Assembly (NCBI GenBank): GCA_023957155.1
Contig: JAMLHK010000001.1
Location: 434,001 to 498,000 of the forward strand
DNA: 64,000 nucleotides
Source of the DNA: Chitinophagaceae bacterium
GTDB lineage: Bacteria; Bacteroidota; Bacteroidia; Chitinophagales; Chitinophagaceae
Reading direction: 5' to 3'
Shown here piece after piece: positions 1-8,239 of this stretch; within the stretch, counting starts at the first letter, position 1; every line of letters begins with the position of its first letter. The position numbers and the translations under genes were made by a program. Under the pieces are notes generated by a model. That model was not told the DNA's origin. It saw only the letters and a program-made list of their open reading frames with translations, and did not search any database.

Positions 1-793
1 CGGACTCCGACAACCGGGTAAAAAAAGTGGCGGCTTATCCTGCTTCGACAATTCCCGGTTCAGATCTTTCATTACCAACCCGTAAGCATAAGTGCCGCCA
101 GGTCCATATAACGACAATTACCGGCAAGAGGCAGATAATATCCCGCATCATTTCTGCATGCCCGGTCAATATCTTCCACCAATGCATAGCCGTTTTCTAC
201 CAGGTAAAAAGCTTCCCGCGCAAAAGCTGCCATGAAGCGGGCTCTGATACTGTAGCCGCAATGAAGAGTATACGGATCCTTGCTCCAATCTTTTACAGCC
301 AGGGCTGCCACCTTCTTTAATACAATATCGGGTGTTAACCGGTTCCCTATGATCTCAAGGAATGCGGTAGTATGCGCCGGATCACACCAGTTCAGACCGA
401 TGATCCTGCCGGGATACTTCGTGTTTTGCTGCAGGTCTTCCAGCAGGAAGCTTTCAGTGTTCAACGCCATGATAATGGCTTCAGGAGAAAGTGTTTCCTC
501 CAGTTCGCGCAATCGCTGCTTAACGGCCCGGGTTTCTTCCGTAATGCTTATCGCCATGCCTGCCATAGCTGCATTCTTGCCGATGGTATATAATGCAGCC
601 TGCAGGTATCAATAGTAACAGCCTCGTATCGTTCCAAGTCAGCTGCATTATCGGCCACATATTTTTTATCATTCCCGGCATCATCCGAAACAACATGCAC
701 ATCCGCTCCCGCCTTTAACAGGGCCGTTACCACTCCCGATGCCATTCTGCCCGTACCTGCCAGCAATATATTTTTAAAACCTGTAAGATCCAT
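1..793 (-). pseudogene. 3-hydroxyacyl-CoA dehydrogenase-like gene, frameshifted, runs off left edge
   Basis: Reading leftward from ATG at 793, the product begins with a Rossmann nucleotide-binding segment (NILLAGTGRMASGVVTALL). The frame is lost near position 605-615 and resumes in another frame (LQAALYTIGKNAAMAGMAIS), followed by the typical dehydrogenase body (GLNWCDPAHTTAFLEIIGN). A second shift near position 100 moves the tail to a third frame (YGLVMKDLNRELSKQDKPP), which is still open at position 1. Each shift is mended by adding one base to a short C or G run. The intact relative at 2120-3106 has the same layout. The gene follows the broken aminomutase gene by 14 bp, so it was the fourth gene of that operon. 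The lesions could be real decay or sequencing and assembly errors; the well-conserved protein text favours recent decay or error. Confidence 0.75.
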
Positions 794-807
794 CCTTTAA
801 CCCAATT

Positions 808-2100
808 TTATAAATGCTTTAATACTTCTCCCGCCACCACAACAGCCTGTTCAATATCCTGCCGGTTATGCGCCGCGCTAATGTATACCAGCCCCCGCCC
901 AATGATCCTGATATTACGATCATGCATATCCGCAATGAACTTCGACAACTTAGCCTTATCACAACTGAAATACCGCGATAATCCTTTATCGTATCAGCTT
1001 CAGTAAAAGCAATAAAACTGTAGGACCGGGGCCTTGTACACGCATATTTGTCCTGTGCAGCGGCTGCATTCCCGTAATCCTCCATAAAATTTTCCCCAGC
1101 TCAAACCATGCGACGGTAAAGGCCTCCCGCTCCAGTACTTCAATAGTGCTTAACGCCGCAGCCAGTAGCATTTCCTGAGTTCTGGTCGCCCGCATGGATC
1201 ACCGTTCCCTCTTCCAGCAAATACATCCACTCGTTTACCCACCAGCGCTTATGGGATGACACTTGCAAATGCCTTTGCAAAAATGGACATATCAGGTATG
1301 ATGCCAAAATATTCCTGTGCGCCTCCCAAACCCAAACGAAAACCGGTGATCACTTCATCAAAGATCAACGCTATGCCATACTGATCGCAGATATCCCTAA
1401 GCCCCTGTAAAAATCCGGGAGCCGGCTCTATGCAATTGTTGTTGCACATTACAGGCTCAGTAATGATCGCAGCTATCTCCTGATGCTTTTCCGCAACAGT
1501 TTTCTCCACCAGTGCCAGATCGTTCCAGGGTAATAAAAGACTTTCGTGCTTTGTTCCTTCCGCTAATCCTTTGCTCCAGGGATTGGCAACGGGATGCTCC
1601 CGATCGCCCATGTCGCTCAGTGAAGGAGCAGCATTTCCCCAGCTTACATTATCGAGCCATCCGTGATAATGACCTTCAAATCTCAAAAATTTTTGTCTGC
1701 CGGTTTTGGCCCTCGCCACCCGAAAAGCAGTTTGTATAGCGGTTGATCCGTCAAGACAAAAACGCATCAGTTCTGCGGAAGGAATGACGGCATGAAGCTT
1801 TTCGGCCAACTCTATTTCTTTAAGATGTTGACCGGCGTACAACTGCCCGTCTTTTGAATAATCGGAAACAGCTTTTACCACCTCAGGATGGGAATGTCCG
1901 AGGATCAACGGGCCCTGACTCAATGTAAAGTCGAGGTATTCATTTCCGTCTGCATCATACACTCTGCTGCCTTTTCCATGCGCATAAAATAGCGCGTGCG
2001 GGTGATTATATTTCCTGAATTCTGAAGAAACACCTCCCGCCAGCACCTTCCGCGCTCTCTGGAGCAAACGTTCGGACTTCGTATATTTTATATTACTCAT
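808..2100 (-). pseudogene. Glutamate-1-semialdehyde 2,1-aminomutase-like class III aminotransferase, frameshifted
   Basis: The first 280 or so residues (2100 down to 1249) form an intact class III PLP aminotransferase N-terminus: LARKVLAGGV-like start, SQGPLILGHSHPEV, RFEGHYHGW, the aspartate region IFDEVITGFR and the PLP-lysine region SIFAKAFAS. The frame then breaks just after that lysine. The rest can be recovered in pieces from other frames (WMYLLEEGTVIHAG, then AAALSTIEVLERE, ending QAVVVAGEVLKHL at 808). At least four 1-2 base losses are needed to join them. True HemL makes 5-aminolevulinate in the cytosol; operon relatives of this type are often catabolic transaminases instead, and the neighbours here (RidA, two hydroxyacyl-CoA dehydrogenases) favour catabolism. 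It starts 19 bp after the dehydrogenase gene. Confidence 0.8.
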
Positions 2101-2119
2101 GATAATACTCTCTTCTACT

Positions 2120-3106
2120 TTATGTATGTTCCCCCTCTTCCCCGCTCAAATGTTCGGGATAATTTGCTGCCAGGCGAAAAATATCCTTATTAAACACTGA
2201 GAAAGCCTGTGACCATTGTGCTGCTTCATCCCGCGTATACGAGTAAAAACCTTTCCCGTTCTGTATACCACGTGAACGTGTATCAGCAATTGTTTGCATT
2301 TGCGGGGATATATCATCACTATTCGACAGTAATGGGAAGATATTACGGTAGGCTGTGAAGCAATCCCTCAGCCCTGTATAATCCATCCTTCTGAAAATAC
2401 CCATCAATGTCATCCATGATCCGGCGTCATAACGAAAGCATTTATCGGCATTTGCAAAACTGGTATCTCCTTTTTCAACAAGATGCAGTATTTCGCGGTA
2501 TACCGCATACATCAGCCGGTTGGTAATAAACCCCCTGATGTCTTTTTTGAGCACGGTGGGTTCTTTACCCCAGCTAAGTGCCAGCGCTATCACTGCATCA
2601 GCGGTGGCTTCGCTGGTTTGATTGCCACAAACGATCTCCAGGAAACGTGTGGCAAATGCCGGTTCAGCCCAATGTATACCGATAAACCTTTGCGGATCGG
2701 GTACCATTTTTTGCAGTATGCTGATGGGTATAGCTGAAGTATTACTGGCAACTATGGTATCTTTTGGAATAACAGCAGCAATTTTTTTGAAAACAACCTC
2801 TTTGATACTAATATCTTCCACGATACATTCCACCACTAACTCACAATCCTTCAGATCATCAAAGTCCTCCGACACCGTAAGCAATGCAAGATACGTTTCA
2901 AAGGGATCCGACAGCATATCAAATTTTTCGCACAACAGCAGCTGTTCCAGGATACGCTTATACCCGGCTTCTTTTTCCCCGCGCAGCGGTGCAACCGCCT
3001 TTACAGGATGCTTAAATGCCAGCAACGACGCTACAATGCTGCTGCCCATCAATCCAAGCCCTACGATGCCAATAGCAGCGGGCCGGGCATTCATTTTTCC
3101 ACTCAT
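2120..3106 (-). CDS. 3-hydroxyacyl-CoA dehydrogenase family protein
   Basis: The 328-residue product has an N-terminal NAD-binding fold (IGIVGLGLMGSSIVASLLA) and a C-terminal dehydrogenase domain with the family signatures VASNTSAIPIS, GIHWAEPAF and GFITNRLMYAVYREILHLVE. Family members oxidise 3-hydroxyacyl-CoA or related hydroxy acids with NAD+ in the cytosol. An ATG at 3106 (MSGKMNARP) was preferred to the longer frame opening at 3244, because the longer form would run through most of the RidA gene; a second ATG at 3094 is also possible. RidA ends at 3111, 4 bp upstream, so the two are surely co-transcribed. The true substrate is unclear: the paired paralogue and the aminotransferase downstream suggest an amino- or hydroxy-acid pathway rather than ordinary fatty-acid oxidation. 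Confidence 0.85.
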   Translation of the reverse strand: MSGKMNARPAAIGIVGLGLMGSSIVASLLAFKHPVKAVAPLRGEKEAGYKRILEQLLLCEKFDMLSDPFETYLALLTVSEDFDDLKDCELVVECIVEDISIKEVVFKKIAAVIPKDTIVASNTSAIPISILQKMVPDPQRFIGIHWAEPAFATRFLEIVCGNQTSEATADAVIALALSWGKEPTVLKKDIRGFITNRLMYAVYREILHLVEKGDTSFANADKCFRYDAGSWMTLMGIFRRMDYTGLRDCFTAYRNIFPLLSNSDDISPQMQTIADTRSRGIQNGKGFYSYTRDEAAQWSQAFSVFNKDIFRLAANYPEHLSGEEGEHT

Positions 3107-3110
3107 GCTC

Positions 3111-3512
3111 TTACGGTTGATGGGATATACAGGCAATGCAGTCAATTTCCACCCTGATACCTTCTGCCAAAACAGACTGTACGGTGGTTCTGGCCGGCTT
3201 AATGCCGGGGAAGTAGGTTGAATATACTTTATTGTAACGGTCAAATTCGCTGATGTCGCTCAAATGCACCGTGCATTTTACAATATCCTGCATGGAAGCG
3301 CCTGCCGCTTCTAAAATGGCTTTGATGTTTTCGAGCGTACGTATTGTTTCTTCCTCGATGGTGCCTAATACGAACCTGGAAGTTGTAAAGTCAACCGAAG
3401 CCTGCCCGCTTACAAACAGGAAGTCTCCTGTTGATACGGCATCAGAATAAGCGCCGGTAACAAAAGAAGCATCCCTGTGCGGATGATGAACCGCTTTTTT
3501 ACTCATGGTCAA
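3111..3512 (-). CDS. RidA/YjgF/TdcF family protein (copy 1)
   Basis: This 133-residue protein has the length and text of the RidA family: SGQASVD near the middle, a central helix LENIKAILEAAGAS, HLSDI, and the C-terminal FPGIKPARTTVQSVLAEG with the arginine that binds the carboxylate of the substrate. RidA enzymes hydrolyse reactive enamine and imine intermediates released by PLP enzymes, in the cytosol. That fits its place at the head of an operon with a PLP aminotransferase-like gene (now broken). The operon promoter probably lies in the 450 bp upstream. A very similar paralogue sits at 25289-25690; I judge them roughly 80 percent identical by eye. The C-terminus is unusual in ending CISHQP. 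Confidence 0.92.
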   Translation of the reverse strand: MTMSKKAVHHPHRDASFVTGAYSDAVSTGDFLFVSGQASVDFTTSRFVLGTIEEETIRTLENIKAILEAAGASMQDIVKCTVHLSDISEFDRYNKVYSTYFPGIKPARTTVQSVLAEGIRVEIDCIACISHQP

Positions 3513-3965
3513 TACATTTGTACTATGGTATCAAAATTAGCTTCCCAACATCCCGGAGTATGTTACTTTTGTTCGGATTTATAGTATTATTTTTCAGAAA
3601 AGAACTACCCTGAAAAAGTCAGAAGCCGTTAGGAACAATTAATATTATACTTCCGCAAGCCGGTTTAACCGCAGGAACACCACCGGTATACTTTGCACCA
3701 AACGGCAGGGAATACGGTCTGACCCCTCCGGGTACCTACCGCATAGATCACCATCAGTATGGTTTGCGTCAGATGACAGTGTATCGAATACGAGCTTCCG
3801 GGTGCCAACCGCGTTTGTGGAAGAATAAAAAGACAAATTACAAAAAAGTAAATAAAAAACAATAGGGTCTTTCCCGCGGGCATATTACTGTTAAACCATA
3901 AAGCTTAATGAGGCAGTTCATCCCGGGTATTATTTCGAACCGGCATGCTATCCCCCACAGCTTCT
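3513..3965. other. Intergenic region with REP-like palindromes
   Basis: No convincing gene is present; the short frames here have no recognisable domain and one is built from repeat sequence. The stretch from about 3700 to 3815 carries an imperfect hairpin (listed separately) followed by two degraded relatives, one around 3762-3785 and one around 3790-3813 that ends in GGGTGCCAACCGCG. These resemble the hairpins around the zinc-ribbon gene at 30.4-31.2 kb. The promoter for the RidA operon should lie close to 3513-3600, but I could not identify a clear Bacteroidota promoter. Confidence 0.5.
3714..3742. repeat. REP-like imperfect hairpin
   Basis: A 29-base element with outer arms ACGGT and ACCGC (near-complementary) and inner arms around a three-base loop. 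Its core TCAGACC/GGTACC text matches the hairpins at 30397-30424 and 31138-31165 with a few changes, so all belong to one dispersed family. Confidence 0.55.
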
Positions 3966-5582
3966 TCATCTAAACCTGCCATCGGCAATTTCATAGATCA
4001 CTTCACCAACATTTCCGCCGGGCATTTGTATATTTAATAAAGCAGCAAGCGTTGGCGCTATATCTGTCATACCTACCGTACGATGTGTTTTGCCGGGATG
4101 AATGCCATGTCCCATCCATACCAGCGGGATATGGGCATCATAGGGATTCCAGTTACCATGCTCTGCTCCTTTTTCCGAACCGGGTTTCCATCCTGCTGCC
4201 CACCATATCAAGACATCTCCACTGCGTTTCGGGTTATACCCATTGATATACATTTGCCTGATCCGCTCCGGCAGCGTAGCTGTGGCCAATGTTGCCGTTG
4301 CATACGCATTCTGGATGCCGGGCTCTTTTCCTAATTGCTCCGCTATAAAATCAGCCACCGTCCGTTTGTCTAATCCTTTTTTTGCAATAATATCATCATT
4401 AATATAAACCTGCGCTTCGTTGAATGCCAAGACCAGATCTGAGGTACCATACTTTTTCTCCACCGCATCTTTTACATGCTGAACAATATCTTTCCCATTC
4501 AACAGTCCTGTCGGCAGACGATGTTCTTTCAGATAGCCGGGAGACTGATTTCCCCCGTGATCTGCCGTAAGAAAAAACAGGTAACCCTCTTTTCCAAAAC
4601 GATCATCCAGGTAATGAAAAAAACTTTCCAGCTCCTTATCTAACCGGAGATAATTATCTTCCTGCTCTATTGAAGTCGGTCCGAAATGATGACCGATCCT
4701 GTCCGGTGTGGAAAGGCTGATCGCCAGCATATCAGTAAAACTACCTTCACCTAAATGATACCCTTCAATGGCAGCACGTGCAAAAGAAAGCGTGAGCGTA
4801 TTTCCAAAAGGAGTGCTGGTAACGGGTGCTTTTTTATGGGGGAATACCGGTCTTTCTTCACCACTGAAAATATTCTCATAATCTTTATCATCCGCATCAC
4901 TAAGCACGTACGTTTCAAGAGGATAAAGTGTATTCCAGCCCTCCGGCATCAAGGTGTCTTTCCAGTTCACGCGGTTAAACCGGTTGACCCAGTCCGGCAA
5001 AGTATCCATATAGTAAGTACTTGTGGTAAACTTCCCGCCATCATACCAGAAAGCTCCGTTGGCCGTATGTCCCGCCGGTAAAATAGCAGCCCGGTCTTTA
5101 ATTGCCAATCCCACCACCTTGCTTTGATAGTTGGTGGCTATTCTTAATTCGTCTCCAATAGTAGTAGTCAGTAAATTACGCGGTGAGCGTCCCTCTTTTG
5201 AATCACTCCCAATGATCTTAACGGTTGTATCCGCCACATTAGATATCTCCCTTCCCCATGACCTGTCATACCAGGAATTTTCAATGATGCCATTAATAGC
5301 AGGAACCGACCCGGTATATACTGAAGCATGCCCGCAAGCCGTAGCCGTAGGTACATGACCAATCAGAGTATTTTCACAACTAAATCCGTCTTTCAGCAAT
5401 CTTTTGAAGCCGCCTTCTCCATACCGCTCTTTAAAGCGGTATAAATAGTCCCATCGCATCTGGTCTACCATCAGACCTATTACAATTTTAGGATTTTCGG
5501 CTGACGGCTTTTTTACCGGTCCCGAACAGGAAGCTATCCACAGGATCACCACTAAAAAAAATACATTCCGGACTTGTTTCAT
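3966..5582 (-). CDS. PafA-like alkaline phosphatase lipoprotein
   Basis: A 538-residue member of the alkaline phosphatase superfamily close to the Flavobacterium/Chryseobacterium PafA type. It opens with a lipoprotein signal (WIASC, Cys19). Zn-ligand and catalytic regions are visible: GLMVDQMRWDYLYR (Asp40), the nucleophile strand VPTATACGH (Thr81), NSWYD (Asn102), and KDRAAILPAGH (Lys162, Arg164), which in PafA bind phosphate. Further ligands are in RIGHHFGP, TADHGG and the C-terminal YDAHIPLVWMGHG. The Lys/Arg pair points to phosphate monoesterase rather than diesterase activity. It should act at the cell surface or in the periplasm, releasing phosphate from organic esters. The neighbouring gene upstream encodes a second phosphatase (purple acid type), so the pair may be a phosphate-scavenging unit. 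Confidence 0.88.
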   Translation of the reverse strand: MKQVRNVFFLVVILWIASCSGPVKKPSAENPKIVIGLMVDQMRWDYLYRFKERYGEGGFKRLLKDGFSCENTLIGHVPTATACGHASVYTGSVPAINGIIENSWYDRSWGREISNVADTTVKIIGSDSKEGRSPRNLLTTTIGDELRIATNYQSKVVGLAIKDRAAILPAGHTANGAFWYDGGKFTTSTYYMDTLPDWVNRFNRVNWKDTLMPEGWNTLYPLETYVLSDADDKDYENIFSGEERPVFPHKKAPVTSTPFGNTLTLSFARAAIEGYHLGEGSFTDMLAISLSTPDRIGHHFGPTSIEQEDNYLRLDKELESFFHYLDDRFGKEGYLFFLTADHGGNQSPGYLKEHRLPTGLLNGKDIVQHVKDAVEKKYGTSDLVLAFNEAQVYINDDIIAKKGLDKRTVADFIAEQLGKEPGIQNAYATATLATATLPERIRQMYINGYNPKRSGDVLIWWAAGWKPGSEKGAEHGNWNPYDAHIPLVWMGHGIHPGKTHRTVGMTDIAPTLAALLNIQMPGGNVGEVIYEIADGRFR

Positions 5583-5665
5583 ATTCTATACTTTTTAAGG
5601 TACTCAGGCTTTGCCTTATTACTGATTATTTCTACTTCATTTAATTCCTTTAGAGAACACATCTC

Positions 5666-7024
5666 CTATCGCTCAATTAATTTGTTGGATCTGCCTTTAC
5701 GCTTCACCAGGTCAAAAGCATCAAACAATTCATCTGCGGAAGTATAGGCCCGGTATTCCAGTTTATTATTATTTACCGTTATTACCTGGTAAAGCTGTGT
5801 ATATACAGCCGATTTATCCATCCAGGTGTCTTTCGCCACATCATGGTCTGTCATTTTAGGGCCGCTTACGGATACCACGTACATGGTACCGGATACCTCT
5901 CCTTTCTTTTCCATAGGAATATTTTTCATACCCCGTGCATAAGTGTGGTCGTGTCCCTGAAGCACCAGATCCACTTTATATTTATCGAAGAGCGGCTTGA
6001 ACGTTTCCCGCATACGTTTATTATCACGGGTAGTTTTAGTGGAGAATATCGGGTGGTGAAACACCACACAGGTCCATTTGTTGGGATTATGACTTAGCAA
6101 ACTATCCATCCACCGTTTTTGTTTCTGAAGATATTCATCTGATTCTTCTACCATATAAGCATCCAGCGAAATAAAACGTACCCCCTGCACATCAGAGAAA
6201 TAGCAGGTTTCTTCCAATCCTCCCGGCCCGTTTTCCGGAAGGGTGAACTGGTACCGCCAGAAGGGCGATAAATCCTTCACAAAGCTTTCTCTCCCGTAAT
6301 CATGGTTCCCCGGCGAAGGCATGTTGGGCACGGTAGCATGAATAAATGCGCCTGCCTCAAACCACTCTCCCCATTCCTCATCATTACTATCCCGGTTTAC
6401 CAGGTCGCCTGCGTGCAACATCAGCTTTGCCCCCGGTACACGGGCATAAGCGCCCCGGATCACCTTAGCCCACATGGAACGTAAGCCGGTTTGCGCATCA
6501 CCAAAATAAAGGAAGGAGAACGTATCATTTTTATCCGAAGTGGTTCTGAACTGAAACCATTCACTCCAATGATCTCCGCTACCCACCCGGTAACTATACA
6601 GGGAATTGGGTTGCAGATTGTTGAAAACAACAGAATGATAATTAGCGGTTACGCCTTTCCATTTAAGCTCCTTATAATGATCGTCTCTTGAAACAAGCGT
6701 TTCGGTACGGGCCGTTAGCCGGGTAGCTTTACTTACAGATAACGGATTGGCATTGGCGGGTATAATTTCTGCATAAGCTGTGGCTACCGAAGTAGCCGTT
6801 CTCCAGGTTACCGCCGCAGAAGTTGAAGGATCTTCCGTAACGGTAAGGTTAATTCTATCCGGCATTTCCCCGGGAGTATAAGAATTATCCAGGTATTGGG
6901 AAGAGACCGCAAGAGGAAGAACAAACAAGAGAATAACATATATCACTTTTCGGAAATCACCTCCTTTCAGAACAAAGGCGTTTGTAAAATAGTTTTTCAC
7001 GGAATAATAATTACATATAACCAT
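5666..7024 (-). CDS. Purple acid phosphatase-like metallophosphoesterase with N-terminal Fn3-type domain
   Basis: An exported 452-residue protein. After a signal peptide (VILLFVLPLAVSSQ) comes a fibronectin-like purple acid phosphatase N-domain (residues about 55-160, SAAVTWRT, NSLYSYRVGSG), then the calcineurin-like catalytic domain. Metal motifs are in order: YFGDAQTG, HAGDLVNRDSN, PGNHDYG, CVVFHHPIFS and LQGHDHTYARG. It probably hydrolyses phosphomonoesters in the periplasm. The longest frame starts at ATG 7024, but a GTG at 6946 (residue 27) lies downstream of a complete anti-Shine-Dalgarno match at 6956-6968, so the real start may be 6946. It lies 83 bp upstream of the PafA-like gene, on the same strand. 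Confidence 0.87.
   Translation of the reverse strand: MVICNYYSVKNYFTNAFVLKGGDFRKVIYVILLFVLPLAVSSQYLDNSYTPGEMPDRINLTVTEDPSTSAAVTWRTATSVATAYAEIIPANANPLSVSKATRLTARTETLVSRDDHYKELKWKGVTANYHSVVFNNLQPNSLYSYRVGSGDHWSEWFQFRTTSDKNDTFSFLYFGDAQTGLRSMWAKVIRGAYARVPGAKLMLHAGDLVNRDSNDEEWGEWFEAGAFIHATVPNMPSPGNHDYGRESFVKDLSPFWRYQFTLPENGPGGLEETCYFSDVQGVRFISLDAYMVEESDEYLQKQKRWMDSLLSHNPNKWTCVVFHHPIFSTKTTRDNKRMRETFKPLFDKYKVDLVLQGHDHTYARGMKNIPMEKKGEVSGTMYVVSVSGPKMTDHDVAKDTWMDKSAVYTQLYQVITVNNNKLEYRAYTSADELFDAFDLVKRKGRSNKLIER
6956..6968 (-). promoter_or_regulatory. Full-length Shine-Dalgarno match
   Basis: On the minus strand this reads GAAAGGAGGTGAT, a 13-base match to the complement of the usual 16S rRNA 3' end. 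The GGAGG core is 12 bases before an in-frame GTG at 6946 in the purple acid phosphatase gene. Bacteroidota rarely use strong Shine-Dalgarno sites, so this is either an unusual ribosome site deciding the start or a coincidence inside the coding region. Confidence 0.4.
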
Positions 7025-7147
7025 ACTATACTAATTTATAAAATACAAAATAAGAATCCTTTCACCTGATTGAAGAACCACTACACATCATAAGCTGTAA
7101 TGCTGATAAAGCCGGAGGCAAGGAACGCAACATTTTTATTTATCGAA

Positions 7148-8239
7148 TTATTTGAACTGATTAAACCAATTTGCTGCGTTGGTATAATAGATCTTATCCA
7201 CTACCGTTTTCGGCAGCTTCAATCCTTTGAATACACCGTCAAACGCTGATGAACGCATTGTGTCTTCCGTACAAAAAAATTTCCAGTCATCAAGCCAGGC
7301 ACGGTGAACAAACGCTTTCATTTCCTCCGCCGGTTTCGTGTCATCAACAATCCGGTCGGTTCCATAGATCAGCCTGTCCTGGTAGCGCACAAAAAAATCA
7401 TACACTTTTTGCCGGTCATTCATCGCCTGTAATTGCAGGTGTGATATCCGGGCAGCCATATCCACAGCCATATTAGGGAAGCGGTCCAGCCGCTTAGCCA
7501 GTGCATCGGTGTCCCATTCCAGGCTTCCGAGGTGTGCGCCTATAAACTTCAGCCCGGTATGTTGGGCTACCATATTGTCTCTCGCCTGCATCTGTTCCTC
7601 ATACGAGGGATATTCCGGATGCAGGTACATGTGAAATTCAGGATGACGGCTATAATACCGCTTATCGGAACTGACAGTCATCTGCTCCACAGGCAGCCAG
7701 CAATTTTTGGGCTCACCCAAATGCCCGATCACCGGGACATTGTTTTTAACAAGAAAATCCCATACCGGGTTAAACTTCGGGTTATCCACCATCACCATAT
7801 TACCCTGCGGATCCCGCAGCTCCATCCCGATACTCTTATATACTTTAACCGCAATGGCTCCCTGATCTACAGATGCTCGCAGCCCGTCAATCGTCCGGTT
7901 TACCCAGGAGCTGCTGTTAAAATCATCCAGAGAAAAAGTAGTTGCAAAAGCTACGGTTCCGGGAAAAGATTTTTTTTGAGCGATAGCGTATTGCTGCTGT
8001 AATGACATTCCCGGTTCCTCTTCTACCACGATAGACAACAGGCGGAAATTGTCATGCTTTGCCTGCTGAACAAAACTGCTGTCATAGGTTCTGATATGAA
8101 CATGCGCATCTATTTTCGGCACCCGGGTAAAATCATCTAAGGTATAAAAGGAGGGTCCGTCATATTTGCCGGGCGCAGGCGAACAGGAGAACAGGAACCC
8201 TGCCATAGTCAATATGGCAAATAACTTATTCTTTTTCAT
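7148..8239 (-). CDS. Amidohydrolase family lipoprotein (TIM-barrel metal hydrolase)
   Basis: A 363-residue protein with a lipobox (FLFSC, Cys19) and an amidohydrolase-2-like barrel. Metal-binding elements are visible: KIDAHVHIR at residues about 42-50, VIGHLGEP, FIGAHLGS and the late aspartate in YGTDRI. Relatives hydrolyse lactones or decarboxylate aromatic and sugar acids; a lactonase role would match the DHDPS-like aldolase in the same operon, but this is inference. Its start overlaps the end of the beta-helix gene by 14 bp, which implies translational coupling. It should be anchored to a membrane, facing outside the cytoplasm, an uncommon place for this family. Confidence 0.83.
   Translation of the reverse strand: MKKNKLFAILTMAGFLFSCSPAPGKYDGPSFYTLDDFTRVPKIDAHVHIRTYDSSFVQQAKHDNFRLLSIVVEEEPGMSLQQQYAIAQKKSFPGTVAFATTFSLDDFNSSSWVNRTIDGLRASVDQGAIAVKVYKSIGMELRDPQGNMVMVDNPKFNPVWDFLVKNNVPVIGHLGEPKNCWLPVEQMTVSSDKRYYSRHPEFHMYLHPEYPSYEEQMQARDNMVAQHTGLKFIGAHLGSLEWDTDALAKRLDRFPNMAVDMAARISHLQLQAMNDRQKVYDFFVRYQDRLIYGTDRIVDDTKPAEEMKAFVHRAWLDDWKFFCTEDTMRSSAFDGVFKGLKLPKTVVDKIYYTNAANWFNQFK

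Noticed and set aside
3107-3244. N-terminal extension of the 3-hydroxyacyl-CoA dehydrogenase frame
   Set aside because: It overlaps the RidA gene throughout and has no dehydrogenase text; the Rossmann motif starts right after ATG 3106 or 3094.
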